Source of the DNA: DASQPR01 sp963836785
Lineage (GTDB): Bacteria; Actinomycetota; Actinomycetes; Mycobacteriales; Micromonosporaceae
Length of the DNA stretch: 64,000 nt
Reading direction: 5' to 3'
Assembly: GCA_963836785.1 (NCBI GenBank)
Contig: CAWIKW010000007.1
Coordinates: forward strand, 186,001 to 250,000
This document shows positions 45,199 through 53,583 of this stretch, in pieces. Positions within the stretch are counted from its first letter, which is position 1. Each line of letters begins with the position of its first letter. The position numbers were made by a program, and so were the translations under genes. The notes beneath the pieces are model-generated. The model made no database searches and was not told where the DNA came from. It saw only the letters and a list, made by a program, of their open reading frames with translations.

Positions 45199-46179
45199 TC
45201 ATTCTCCGTTGCGGTGTGTGCGGTCAGCACGTGCGCCGCCGCGCAGCGGATGATCGGCGGAGATCAGCGGTCCGAGATGGTGAAGTTTGTCGGGGTTGAC
45301 GACCGAGCGTACGGCCTGGATCGTGCCGTCGAGGATGTCGAGAACCACGACATTCAACAGCCGTCGGTCGGCGTCGACGAACAGCGCGCCGGGCTGCCCG
45401 TTGATCCGTACCTGTTCGAAGTGCAGATCGAAGTCCCGGGCGGCGTTGCTGATCGCCGCCAGCAACCGCAACACCTTGTCCCGACCGTTGACCGGGCGGG
45501 GCAGCGACGGGCCGTTGCCGCCACCATCGCCGTATGCGACCACGTCGGCGGCCAGCATCGTGATGAGTGGGTCGAGATCGCCATCCTCGAGAGCGCCGAA
45601 GAACCGGGTCGCGAGTTCGCCGTGCTGCTGGTCGCGGGCATCGAAGCGCGGTTTGCGCGCCTCGACGTGTTGCCGGGCTCGGCGCATCAACTGGCGGCAG
45701 TACGTCTGGGACTTGTCGACGATCCCGGCGATCTCTGGATAGTCGAACTCGAAGACCTCGCGAAGCAGGAACACTGCGCGCTCGGTCGGGCTGAGCGTTT
45801 CCAGCAGGACGAGAAACGCCATCGACAGCGTGTCGGCCAACTCGACCCGTTCGAACTCCGGTCGGCTGCCCGTTTCGACCAGCGGTTCGGGAAGCCACGG
45901 ACCGAAGTACGCTTCACGCCGCATCCGTGCCGACCGAAGATGATCGATGCTCAACCGTGTCACCACCGACGAGGCGTACGTCTTCAGCGAGTCGATCCGC
46001 GTACCGCCCAATTGCGCGCGGCGCAGCCGGATATAGGACTCCGACACGATGTCCTCGGCATCGGCGACACTGCCCGTCATCCGATAGGCGAGCGAGAACA
46101 GCAGCGGACGCAGGGCCACGAATTCATCCGTACCCGCAGGTATGTCCTCGGCTCTGCCCACGGCTCTGTCCCCGGCCAT
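45199..46179 (-). CDS. ECF41-family sigma factor, SigJ-like
   Basis: The 326-residue protein has sigma-2 (residues 20-85) and sigma-4 (about 125-175) domains and a SnoaL-like C-terminal extension. Three ECF41 hallmarks are visible: W-L-P-E-P in the linker (95-99), D-G-G-G-N (218-222, usually DGGGK) and N-P-D-K-L (294-298). In this class the extension acts as a built-in regulator, replacing an anti-sigma factor. ATG 46179 follows GGAGGAAC. Its upstream region carries a TGTCACA-N16-CGTC promoter on its own strand, so the gene is probably autoregulated. It is divergent from an FAD oxidoreductase with the same promoter form. Confidence 0.95.
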   Translation of the reverse strand: MAGDRAVGRAEDIPAGTDEFVALRPLLFSLAYRMTGSVADAEDIVSESYIRLRRAQLGGTRIDSLKTYASSVVTRLSIDHLRSARMRREAYFGPWLPEPLVETGSRPEFERVELADTLSMAFLVLLETLSPTERAVFLLREVFEFDYPEIAGIVDKSQTYCRQLMRRARQHVEARKPRFDARDQQHGELATRFFGALEDGDLDPLITMLAADVVAYGDGGGNGPSLPRPVNGRDKVLRLLAAISNAARDFDLHFEQVRINGQPGALFVDADRRLLNVVVLDILDGTIQAVRSVVNPDKLHHLGPLISADHPLRGGARADRTHRNGE

Positions 46180-46190
46180 TCAGTGTTCCT

Positions 46191-46235
46191 CCGCTCGTCC
46201 TGGATCTCCGCTCGTCCTGGATCTCCGCTCGTGCC
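46191..46235. repeat. 17-bp tandem repeat in the sigma gene leader
   Basis: CCGCTCGTCCTGGATCT occurs twice in full, followed by CCGCTCGTGCC. The array lies between the sigma promoter and its start codon, in the predicted 5' leader. Confidence 0.75.
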
Positions 46236-46247
46236 GTTCCCACTGGA

Positions 46248-46274
46248 GACGAGACAGCGCGGCGATCTGTGACA
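46248..46274 (-). promoter_or_regulatory. ECF41 promoter of the sigma gene
   Basis: Minus-strand TGTCACA (46274-46268), a 16-base spacer and CGTC (46251-46248) reproduce the -35 and -10 elements described for ECF41 sigma factors. The start codon is about 69 bp downstream. Confidence 0.82.
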
Positions 46275-46381
46275 GCCACCGGACGCGGTGCCGGCCGGTC
46301 GGCTGCTCGTCCTCACGGACACCCGATGCGGACTCCGGGTGGGGGCTCCGGATGCGGACCCCGGGCTCGGATGGGCCGGGC

Positions 46382-46408
46382 TGTCACAGCCGGACAGCCT
46401 ACGTCGTC
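46382..46408 (+). promoter_or_regulatory. ECF41 promoter of the FAD oxidoreductase gene
   Basis: TGTCACA (46382-46388), a 16-base spacer and CGTC (46405-46408) mirror the sigma gene's promoter on the other strand. The ATG is 46 bp downstream. Confidence 0.85.
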
Positions 46409-46453
46409 CTAGAGGTTGACACGGGTTGTCGCCGCGATGGGAGGACTTACGGC

Positions 46454-47641
46454 ATGAGCCATCACGTAGTGATCATCGGCGCGGGTTACGCCGGACTGCC
46501 GGCCGCCAAACGCTTGGCCCGGCAGGTGCGACCGGACGAGGTCGTGGTGACGCTCGTCAGCGCGTTCAGCGATTTCATCGAGCGTCCGCGGCTGCACCAG
46601 TTGGCCGTTGGCGAGCACATCGAGCCGATGCCGTTGAGCCGCTACCTGCATGGCTCCGGCGTACGGCTGATTGCGGCTTCAGTGATCGGCATCGACCTCG
46701 AGACGCGGGAGGTGCGTACGGTCGACGAGTGCGGACGGCAGGGCGCCGTGCGCTACGACACGCTCGTGTACGCGCTCGGCAGCAATATCGACGTCACCTC
46801 GGTTCCGGGTGCGGCCGAACACTGCGTCACCTTGATCGGCCGGTCCGCGGCTGGGGAGCTGCATGACCGGCTGACCAGTCTGGCCGTGGGCGCCACGGTC
46901 ACCGTCTGTGGGGGCGGGCTGACCGGCATCGAGATCGCCGGCGAGATCGCGACGGCGTTTCCGACCGTACGCACGCGACTGGTCAGCGCGAGCACGCCCG
47001 GCGGATGGCTATCGGGCAAGGCGCGCCGCTACCTCCGCGACACGTGGGCCGAACTCGGTGTCGAAGTCATCGACGGCGCGCGGGTCGGCCACGTGGAGCC
47101 GGGATGTCTGGTGTTGGCCGGCGGTCGGCGGCTGGCATTCGACCTGTGCGTGTGGGCCGGCGGGTTCACGGTGCCGACTCTTGCGCGCAAAGCTGGGTTG
47201 GCGGTCAACCAGTCCGACCGAGCGCTGGTCGATGAGACGTTTCGCTCGGTGAGCGACCCGGACGTGTACGTCATCGGTGACGCCGCCGCCATCGCCGGCG
47301 CCTGGGGCGAGCAGCTGGCCATGGGCTGCCGCACCGGCGGTTTCACCGGACCGAAGGTGGCCGACATGATCGCCGCCCGCCTGACCGGCCGCGATCCGCG
47401 ACCGTTCGCCTACCGCTATATCCACGAGTGCATCAGCCTCGGCCGACGGCACGGCCTCGTCCAGTTCCTCAACCGGGACGAGACGCCGAAAGACCAGATC
47501 CTGACCGGGCGCAAGGCGATCATGTACAAGAACGCGACCCTCAACGGAGCCAAGCTGCTGTTCCGGCACTCCGGGCCGATGCTGGCCCGCCGCCGGCACC
47601 TGAATCCGATCGAAACCGGCGCGCCACGCGGCCGAGGCTGA
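46454..47641 (+). CDS. NDH-2-like FAD-dependent oxidoreductase (ECF41 target)
   Basis: This 395-residue pyridine nucleotide-disulfide-type flavoprotein has its FAD site G-A-G-Y-A-G-L-P-A-A (9-18), a second nucleotide site V-C-G-G-G-L-T-G-I-E-I-A near residue 152 and the C-terminal FAD motif V-Y-V-I-G-D-A-A-A. It lacks a C-x-x-C redox pair, like type II NADH dehydrogenases. ATG 46454 has GGGAGG upstream. It is the O (oxidoreductase) member expected beside an ECF41 sigma factor, and its promoter matches. An epimerase-like gene follows, probably in the same transcript. Confidence 0.92.
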   Translation: MSHHVVIIGAGYAGLPAAKRLARQVRPDEVVVTLVSAFSDFIERPRLHQLAVGEHIEPMPLSRYLHGSGVRLIAASVIGIDLETREVRTVDECGRQGAVRYDTLVYALGSNIDVTSVPGAAEHCVTLIGRSAAGELHDRLTSLAVGATVTVCGGGLTGIEIAGEIATAFPTVRTRLVSASTPGGWLSGKARRYLRDTWAELGVEVIDGARVGHVEPGCLVLAGGRRLAFDLCVWAGGFTVPTLARKAGLAVNQSDRALVDETFRSVSDPDVYVIGDAAAIAGAWGEQLAMGCRTGGFTGPKVADMIAARLTGRDPRPFAYRYIHECISLGRRHGLVQFLNRDETPKDQILTGRKAIMYKNATLNGAKLLFRHSGPMLARRRHLNPIETGAPRGRG

Positions 47642-47697
47642 GTGCCTCGGGCCAGCGCCTGGTTCGGTGCTGAACACGAATCCAGAGGAGAGCAACA

Positions 47698-47730
47698 ATG
47701 CAAAAGACGAAGCACGGGTACGCGTCATGA
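47698..47730 (+). CDS. ten-codon ORF coupled to the next gene
   Basis: ATG 47698 follows a strong GAGGAGAG site and encodes MQKTKHGYAS before TGA 47728-47730, which overlaps the epimerase-like ATG (47727) as ATGA. The downstream start itself has no good ribosome site, so translation of this mini-ORF may deliver ribosomes to it. It is too short to prove by codon statistics. Confidence 0.45.
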   Translation: MQKTKHGYAS

Positions 47731-48515
47731 CGGCGCCCATCCTGGTCACCGGCGGCACCGGCACTCTCGGCCGGCTTGTGGTCCCGCGCCTGCGTGCCGC
47801 CGGCTGTGCCGTACGGGTGCTCAGCCGGCACGGCCATACCGCCGCCGACGGCGTCGAGTACGTCGCCGGTGACCTCGCCACCGGCGACGGCGTGGCGGCC
47901 GCGGTCGCGGGCGTCGACACGATCGTCCATTGTGCCGGCAGTGCCAAGGGCGACGAGGACAAGGCCCGCAATCTGGTACGGGCGGCCACACCGGCCGGGA
48001 CGAAGCATCTGGTGTACATCTCGGTCGTCGGCGCTGACCGTATCCCCGTCGTCAGCGCGGTCGACCGCGCCATGTTCGGCTACTTCGGCTCGAAGTTGGC
48101 GGCCGAGCGGATCGTGGCCGGCTCGGGCGTGCCCTACACGACACTGCGCGCCACGCAGTTCCACGAATTGCTCCTGACCGTGGCGCGGCAGCTGGTGAAG
48201 TTGCCGGTAATGCTGAGCTTTGCCGGCGTACGGGTCCAGCCGATCGACGCCGACGAGGTCGCCGCTCGCCTCGTGGAGCTGACGCTCGGCGAGCCGGCCG
48301 GTCTCGTACCGGAGATGGGCGGACCACGGATCTACCCAATGGCCGACGCGTTCCGCGGATACCTGCAGGCCGTCCACAAGCGTCGGCCGATCATGCCGAT
48401 ACACCAGCCGGGCCAGGCAGCTCGCGCGTTCCGAAATGGTGGCAACCTCACTCCCGATCACGCCGTCGGCCGTCGAACCTGGGAGGACTTCCTGGCCGAG
48501 CGGGTCGGCGAATAG
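47727..48515 (+). CDS. NmrA/epimerase-like NAD(P)-binding protein
   Basis: The 262-residue atypical SDR starts with I-L-V-T-G-G-T-G-T-L-G-R-L-V. It has the L-V-Y-I-S-V-V-G-A-D and F-G-S-K-L-A-A-E-R pattern of the NmrA/UbiE-like epimerase group and resembles the product of 43274. It is the E (epimerase) member of an ECF41 set. ATG 47727 is reached by a four-base overlap from a ten-codon ORF; an in-frame GTG at 47667 would give a non-conserved 20-residue extension. It is probably co-transcribed with the FAD oxidoreductase. Confidence 0.88.
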   Translation: MTAPILVTGGTGTLGRLVVPRLRAAGCAVRVLSRHGHTAADGVEYVAGDLATGDGVAAAVAGVDTIVHCAGSAKGDEDKARNLVRAATPAGTKHLVYISVVGADRIPVVSAVDRAMFGYFGSKLAAERIVAGSGVPYTTLRATQFHELLLTVARQLVKLPVMLSFAGVRVQPIDADEVAARLVELTLGEPAGLVPEMGGPRIYPMADAFRGYLQAVHKRRPIMPIHQPGQAARAFRNGGNLTPDHAVGRRTWEDFLAERVGE

Positions 48516-48863
48516 CGGCCTCCGCACGCTTGCCCGGCCAGGACGCATGTGATCCATGCCGACCGATGGCACATCGCCTCTGAGCTGCGTTGACGATCGT
48601 AATTCAAGGTTGCCAATGTCGTCACGGGCATCGTCGGGCCGCTGTAGCGTCATCCCTAGGCGCCGCCCTGATGATCTCCGGATCCGGCGGCTCCTGGGTC
48701 ACGGCATCTCGTCGCCCGCGGCGTTGGCAGCGGACGCAACGGATGCCCCGGACGCTCGGCGGGCTCCGGACGCTCCGCGGGCTCCGGACGCTCGGCGGGC
48801 TCCGGACGTGAGCCAACCAACCCTTGCTCCACGCCGGGGAGCGAACGCCACCAGGAGGATGAA
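48516..48863. other. gap with an 18-bp tandem repeat before DUF1269
   Basis: Three units of CCGGACGCTCGGCGGGCT start at 48748, 48766 and 48784, with a partial fourth at 48802. The array ends 50 bp before the DUF1269 start. No gene is supportable in the rest of the gap. Confidence 0.75.
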
Positions 48864-49367
48864 ATGGCCAAGAACGATACATTCATCTATGTCGCTACAT
48901 ACCCTAACGAAGCTGCCGCTCAAGACGACTATCAGGTCATCAAGGGGCTGCACGAGGAGGGCATGGTCGGCTCCTATGACGCCGCCGTCGTCACCAAGGA
49001 CATCAACGGCAAGGTGCACGCGAACAAGGACGAGACCGCGACGCGCCACGGTGCCTGGGGCGGCATCGCGGCCGGCGCTGCTCTAGGTCTAATCTTCCCG
49101 CCGTCCATCCTTGCAACGGCAGCCGTCGGAGGGGTTGTCGGCGGCGTCAGCGGTCATCTCGCCAAGGGCATGTCCCGGTCCAATGTCAAGGAACTCGGTG
49201 ACTTCATCGACCCCGGCCACGCCGGCCTTGTCGTAGTCGGTGAGAGCAAGATCATGGGTGACATTCAGAAATCCGTGACCAGGGCCGAGAAGGAGACTGC
49301 CGAGGAACTCGGCGTAAACCCGAAGGATCTCGACCGGGCCATGGAGGAGGCCATGAAGGACATGTAG
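48864..49367 (+). CDS. DUF1269 membrane-associated protein
   Basis: The 167-residue protein has an N-terminal ferredoxin-like half (T-F-I-Y-V-A-T-Y-P-N-E, then Y-D-A-A-V-V-T-K-D), a glycine/alanine-rich hydrophobic pair around residues 66-100 and an acidic helical tail. This is the layout of actinobacterial DUF1269 proteins, often induced by stress. ATG 48864 follows AGGAGGATGAA. A strong terminator lies downstream. Confidence 0.88.
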   Translation: MAKNDTFIYVATYPNEAAAQDDYQVIKGLHEEGMVGSYDAAVVTKDINGKVHANKDETATRHGAWGGIAAGAALGLIFPPSILATAAVGGVVGGVSGHLAKGMSRSNVKELGDFIDPGHAGLVVVGESKIMGDIQKSVTRAEKETAEELGVNPKDLDRAMEEAMKDM

Positions 49368-49420
49368 GACGGTCAACCGCCCGTGGCGACGGCCGTTCCA
49401 GTGCCACGGCCGGTCCGTCG

Positions 49421-49451
49421 AAGGCCCTCAACCTGTTGGGTTGAGGGCCTT
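49421..49451 (+). terminator. terminator after DUF1269
   Basis: A 13-bp perfect stem, AAGGCCCTCAACC (49421-49433) with GGTTGAGGGCCTT (49439-49451), and a five-base loop lie about 55 bp after the stop codon. It separates DUF1269 from the ribosome-protection gene. Confidence 0.85.
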
Positions 49452-49510
49452 CCGCGTGTCGTAACGCCGCTCGAACATAAGTCTGTCGCGGATTGCTCCG
49501 ACGCATGCTG

Positions 49511-49577
49511 AACTGGTCGTGAGAGACACCGGGACTGGTCATGAGACCCGAGACCGGCCGTAAGAGACCCCGAGCAC
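49511..49577. repeat. imperfect tandem repeat of about 22 bp before the ribosome-protection gene
   Basis: Three degenerate units of the form ACTGGTCRTGAGAGACNCCGG appear in sequence, ending just before the GAGGAGG ribosome site of the leader ORF. Confidence 0.5.
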
Positions 49578-49589
49578 CGAGGAGGACCG

Positions 49590-49703
49590 ATGCGCACGAC
49601 GTCGATCTCTATCGAAGAAGACCTATCTGTCGATTCGAAGGGCAAGACGTTTGCTGCGCAGGACACTCAACCTCGGGATCTTGGCCCACGTCGACGCGGG
49701 TAA
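49590..49703 (+). CDS. 37-codon leader ORF overlapping the ribosome-protection gene
   Basis: ATG 49590 has an excellent GAGGAGG six bases upstream. The frame runs 37 codons to TAA 49701-49703, overlapping the first 53 bases of the GTPase gene in another frame. The peptide begins M-R-T-T-S-I-S-I-E-E-D-L. The GTPase gene itself starts at a weak TTG. Together these resemble leader-peptide control known upstream of tet(M)-type and other ribosome-targeted resistance genes, but the role here is inferred only from position. Confidence 0.5.
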   Translation: MRTTSISIEEDLSVDSKGKTFAAQDTQPRDLGPRRRG

Positions 49704-51663
49704 AACAACGCTGTCGGAGCGGCTGCTCTACGAGGCCGGAGTCATCCGGGAAATCGGCCGTGTCGACGATGGGACGACACAGACCGATTCGCTGGCGTTG
49801 GAGCGCCAACGTGGCATCACGATCCGGGCCGCGGTCGTGTCGCTGGCGATCGGTGGCACGTCGATCAATCTCATCGACACGCCCGGACACCCCGACTTTA
49901 TCGCCGAGGTGGATCGGGTCTTGGCGGTGCTCGACGGCGCCGTCCTGGTGATCTCGGCCGTGGAGGGCGTCCAGCCGCAGACGCGTGTGTTGATGCGTGC
50001 CCTGAAGCGGCTGCGGGTGCCGACGCTGCTATTCATCAACAAGATCGATCGCCTCGGTGCCGACGTCGAGCGGACGCTCGCGCAAGTACGGCGGCGACTC
50101 GCGATCACAGTCGTGCCAATGTGCCGGGCCGATGGGCTTGGCACTCGCGGAGCCGAGGTCCTTCCGTACGCGATGGACGACGAGGGATTCCGGACCACGG
50201 TCATCGAGGCACTGGCGGATCAGGACGAATCCTTGCTCGCCGCCTACGTCGATGACGAAGCGGGTGTGACGTCCTCGATGCTGTGGCCGGCGTTGGCGGC
50301 CCAGACTCGCCGGGCGCTGGTGCATCCCGCGTACGTTGGCTCGGCCGTGACCGGCGTCGGCGTCTCGGCCCTGATGCGCGGACTCGTTGATCTTCTTCCG
50401 GCCGCGGCCAGCAACAGCGACGGCCCAACGAGCGGCAGCATCTTCAAGATCGAGCGTGGTACGGCCGGCGAAAAGGTCGCCTACGTACGGGTGTCGTCCG
50501 GCGCTATTCGCATCCGTGACCCGCTGAACGACGGCCGGGACAAAGTCACCGCTATCAGCGTCTTCGACAATGGCGCCTGGGTGCGGCGTGACCTGGTGGC
50601 CGCCGGGGAGATCGGCAAGCTGTGGGGATTAGGCCATATGAAGGTCGGCGATGCGATCGGTCGTCGATCGGCCCACGACTCTCGGCACCACTTTGCCCCG
50701 CCGACGCTGGAGGCGGTCGTTGTCCCCGTCCGGCGGGGTGACCACGTCGCATTGCGTTCCGCGCTCACCCAGCTTGCCGAACAGGATCCGTTGATCAACG
50801 TACGCGTCGACGACACCGATCAGGATCTGGCCGTTTCGCTTTACGGCGAGGTTCAAAAGGAAGTGATCCAAGCAACGTTGGCCGCCGACTTCGCCATCGA
50901 CGTCGAATTTCGGGAGACGACCACCCTCTACATCGAACGGCTGGCCGGCACCGGCGAGGCGGTCGAAGTGCTCAACGCGCCCGGCAACCCCTTCCGCGCG
51001 ACGATCGGGCTGCGTATCGAACCGGCGCCGCCCGGGTCCGGCATCGACTTTCGCCTTCAGGTGGACTTCCGCTCCATCCCCTTGTTCGTCTACCGCAATA
51101 CCGACGATTTCGCGGCGAACATGGACCAGTACGTGCGACGCACATTGCGAGAGGGGCTGTACGGCTGGCCGGTCGACGACTGCACGGTGACGATGACGGG
51201 TTGCAACTACAGCTCACCGGACGGTTCACCGGCCACTCGCGGACCGCTCAGCACCGCCGCCGACTTCCGCAAGCTCACTCCGCTGGTGGTGATGCAGGCA
51301 CTCGACCACGGTGGCACAACCATCTGCGAGCCGATGTCGCGCGTCAGCATCGACAGTCCCGTCGCGACCATGGGCCCCGTCCTGGCCGAGCTCACCGCGC
51401 TCGGGGCAACCGTCGAGGAGCAGACTGTTCGCGACGACGACGTCACGATCGAGGCGGTGCTGCCGGCCGCCTCCGTACCCAGTCTGCATCGCAGAGTCCC
51501 CGCGCTGACCAGCGGTGAGGGCGTCGTCGAGGCCAGCTTCGCCGGGTACCAAGCGGCGCGAGGCCGGCCGCCATCCCGCCGCCGTACGATGGTCAACCCG
51601 CTGCATCGCCAGGAGTACCTGGCGTCCCTGAGCGGCCACGTCTCGCGGCCGTCCGCAGAATGA
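49651..51663 (+). CDS. Tet/OtrA-type ribosome-protection GTPase (EF-G-like)
   Basis: The 670-residue translational GTPase has G1 A-H-V-D-A-G-K-T-T (12-20), G2 R-G-I-T-I (54-58), G3 D-T-P-G-H (76-80) and G4 N-K-I-D (130-133). It then has EF-G-like domains, with Y-S-S-P-D-G-S and S-T-A-A-D-F-R-K-L-T-P in the domain IV/V region that, in Tet(M)/Tet(O)/OtrA, contacts the decoding site. Length matches OtrA (about 663) better than EF-G (about 700). The domain IV tip carries a short insertion relative to Tet(M), common in actinobacterial members. It likely displaces tetracycline or another ribosome-bound drug, or serves as a general rescue factor. The start TTG 49651 is assigned by homology. Confidence 0.88.
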   Translation: MLRRTLNLGILAHVDAGKTTLSERLLYEAGVIREIGRVDDGTTQTDSLALERQRGITIRAAVVSLAIGGTSINLIDTPGHPDFIAEVDRVLAVLDGAVLVISAVEGVQPQTRVLMRALKRLRVPTLLFINKIDRLGADVERTLAQVRRRLAITVVPMCRADGLGTRGAEVLPYAMDDEGFRTTVIEALADQDESLLAAYVDDEAGVTSSMLWPALAAQTRRALVHPAYVGSAVTGVGVSALMRGLVDLLPAAASNSDGPTSGSIFKIERGTAGEKVAYVRVSSGAIRIRDPLNDGRDKVTAISVFDNGAWVRRDLVAAGEIGKLWGLGHMKVGDAIGRRSAHDSRHHFAPPTLEAVVVPVRRGDHVALRSALTQLAEQDPLINVRVDDTDQDLAVSLYGEVQKEVIQATLAADFAIDVEFRETTTLYIERLAGTGEAVEVLNAPGNPFRATIGLRIEPAPPGSGIDFRLQVDFRSIPLFVYRNTDDFAANMDQYVRRTLREGLYGWPVDDCTVTMTGCNYSSPDGSPATRGPLSTAADFRKLTPLVVMQALDHGGTTICEPMSRVSIDSPVATMGPVLAELTALGATVEEQTVRDDDVTIEAVLPAASVPSLHRRVPALTSGEGVVEASFAGYQAARGRPPSRRRTMVNPLHRQEYLASLSGHVSRPSAE

Positions 51664-51679
51664 CCGCGGCGCTCGTCGG

Positions 51680-52118
51680 TCGCCGCGCTGACCGCTTGGA
51701 GGGATCGGCCGTGCGCGTCGGCGTCGTCCGGTACGAACGAGTCCTGGATCCACCCGGTGGCGTTGTTGATAAGGATGTCGACCGGTCCGAGTTGGTCGTC
51801 GGCGGCGTCGAACAGCCGTGCCGGGCTCTCGTCGTCTTGCAGGTCGGCCTCCATGGCGATCGCTGTGCCGCCGCGAGCGCGGATGTCGGCGACGACGTGG
51901 TCAGCGTCCCCAGCGCGGTTGCGCCGATACGTGTCGGGCACCGCGGGATCGGCCGCGTCGTGCAACGTCCGGTACGCGCACATGACGGCACAGCCCTAAG
52001 CCGCCAGCGCTCGTGCGGTCGCCGCCCCGATTCCGTGATTGGCCCCGGTCACGATTGCGACATGATCAGTTGCCGATTGCTTCACCACTGAGCCGCCAGC
52101 CTCTCCGGTCGTTGCCAT
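51680..52118 (-). pseudogene. broken SDR gene
   Basis: From ATG 52118 the minus strand encodes an SDR start with V-T-G-A-N-H-G-I-G-A-A-T-A-R-A-L. The TAG at 51998-51996 (codon 41) stops it. The same frame then continues with recognisable SDR sequence: A-D-H-V-V-A-D-I-R, then D-I-L-I-N-N-A-T-G-W and G-R-S-L-Q-A-V. Homology ends near 51690, where the 3' end of the GTPase gene is reached, so the catalytic Tyr/Lys half is absent. An in-frame nonsense codon plus a 3' deletion make it a relic. Confidence 0.85.
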
Positions 52119-52167
52119 CCGTACTAGTCGTTGTCCCTGGGTTGCGCCCGTCGTGGGTCAGGATCGC

Positions 52168-52833
52168 TCAAAATCCGAACGCGCTCGCCACCCGCTGGTC
52201 CAGCGCATCCTCGGTCATATTCGTGTCAACCTCGATGACCCGCACGTCGAGGCGCCTCGTCTCCTCGTAGAGGCGTTCGGTGAACATACGATCCCGTTCG
52301 AGCAGATTTCGCAGGGCCGTCGCCGGATCGCTCGTCTTCCCGGCGATCGTCCACAGCGATCCCCGTTGCTCGATCGCGGCCAGACGAAACTCGGGTGTCG
52401 GGAGCAACCAAACAGCATTCCTCGGCGCGGCCACGAGCGGCTTCACGAGCCGTGGCAGTAACCGAAAGCCCTCGACGATCACCGACGGGTCCCGCGGAAG
52501 GCGGAGGAGGTCTTCGACGATCAGGCCGAAGCCCTCGCCCCGAAACCAGTGGAACGTCTCGAGCATGACTTCCGGCGATCGGTTCAGCCATCGCTCGTCC
52601 ATGTCCATCGCCAAGAACTTGCTCAGGAGCGGGCTGTCTTCGGCCGAGCTTCGGCTGGCGTGGTCCGACATCAGGTCGTCGGTCGCATACAGACGCAGTC
52701 CGTACCGAGCCGCGATCCGACGAGCGATGGTCGACTTGCCGGCACCAGTCCCGCCACCGATCCAATAGACGTGATCGAGGCGGTCACGCAGCGCTGTCGC
52801 GGCGTCGATCTCCGCGCGTCGTTTCAGTCGCAT
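52168..52833 (-). CDS. P-loop kinase-like ATP-binding protein
   Basis: The 221-residue protein has an early Walker A, W-I-G-G-G-T-G-A-G-K-S-T, a later I-V-E-G-F-R-L-L-P acidic segment, and an Arg-containing lid region (E-R-D-R-M-F-T-E-R). This is the layout of small P-loop kinases and AAA-like phosphotransferases. No substrate-defining motif is seen. ATG 52833 is the natural start. It lies upstream of the broken SDR on the same strand and near other antibiotic-modifying families, but that does not show function. Confidence 0.8.
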   Translation of the reverse strand: MRLKRRAEIDAATALRDRLDHVYWIGGGTGAGKSTIARRIAARYGLRLYATDDLMSDHASRSSAEDSPLLSKFLAMDMDERWLNRSPEVMLETFHWFRGEGFGLIVEDLLRLPRDPSVIVEGFRLLPRLVKPLVAAPRNAVWLLPTPEFRLAAIEQRGSLWTIAGKTSDPATALRNLLERDRMFTERLYEETRRLDVRVIEVDTNMTEDALDQRVASAFGF

Positions 52834-52918
52834 CCTTCACGTCCTACCAGCTTTCCTTGGACAACACGCGGCCGCCGAACTCCCAACGCTCGCCGAATTT
52901 CGGCTCTGCGACCCGCGC

Positions 52919-53368
52919 TCACCGAGCGGTCGAGTTCACGGCGAGACGTCGGATCGACCGTATGATGCGGCGGGTGGCGATGACGTGGGCGCCCGTACCG
53001 ATCACCAAGGCGCGGTAGACGCGACCGTGAGCGCCCGGGAACGCCGCGTATGTCTTGGCACTCAGCCGGGTGATCCCGTCACCGGCGTCGGCGAGGTCGA
53101 GCATCAGCATGTACCGAGAGAAACGGTGACGGCCGGTCAGCGTCAGGCTTTCGGTCGGCCGACGGTCGGAGACCTCGAAGCCGGCGGGCGGCCGAGTTCC
53201 GAGGATCGTCGCCAGTGGAGCGCCGATGCGCATTGACATAGCGACATAACGCTGCAGCGCGTCCCATACTGCTTCTCGCGACGCGGCGATCCCGATCGCG
53301 TGCTCGTCGACGAAAGGAAGCTCGTTTTTGTCGCGCTCGCCGTTCGTGTCACCGTCACTGGGGTCCAC
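52919..53368 (-). CDS. SRPBCC/DUF2867-like small-molecule-binding fold protein
   Basis: The 149-residue protein has a charged Asp/Asn-rich start, then A-S-R-E-A-V-W-D-A-L, F-E-V-S-D-R-R-P and L-T-L-T-G-R-H-R-F-S-R-Y, the order expected for a Bet v1/START-like lipid- or ligand-binding fold. No catalytic residue is recognised. It starts at GTG 53368. It is divergent from the coiled-coil gene. Confidence 0.72.
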   Translation of the reverse strand: MDPSDGDTNGERDKNELPFVDEHAIGIAASREAVWDALQRYVAMSMRIGAPLATILGTRPPAGFEVSDRRPTESLTLTGRHRFSRYMLMLDLADAGDGITRLSAKTYAAFPGAHGRVYRALVIGTGAHVIATRRIIRSIRRLAVNSTAR

Positions 53369-53583
53369 GAGCGGAGCCTAGGAGAGTGGTGGTCGACGCG
53401 CATCATCGGATCCAGTTGGGCTCGCGTACTCGTACCGGCAGGGTGAAGCTTGGTATCATGCCGCAGCCCACGTCCTGCGATCCCGCCCCGGCCGCCACCA
53501 CGGCATCTCGGCGGAATCCACTCGACACGTGCAGTGCCGGCGCAGGTCGCGGCCCATGATCGCTGAGGCACGGAGGTCGTCTG

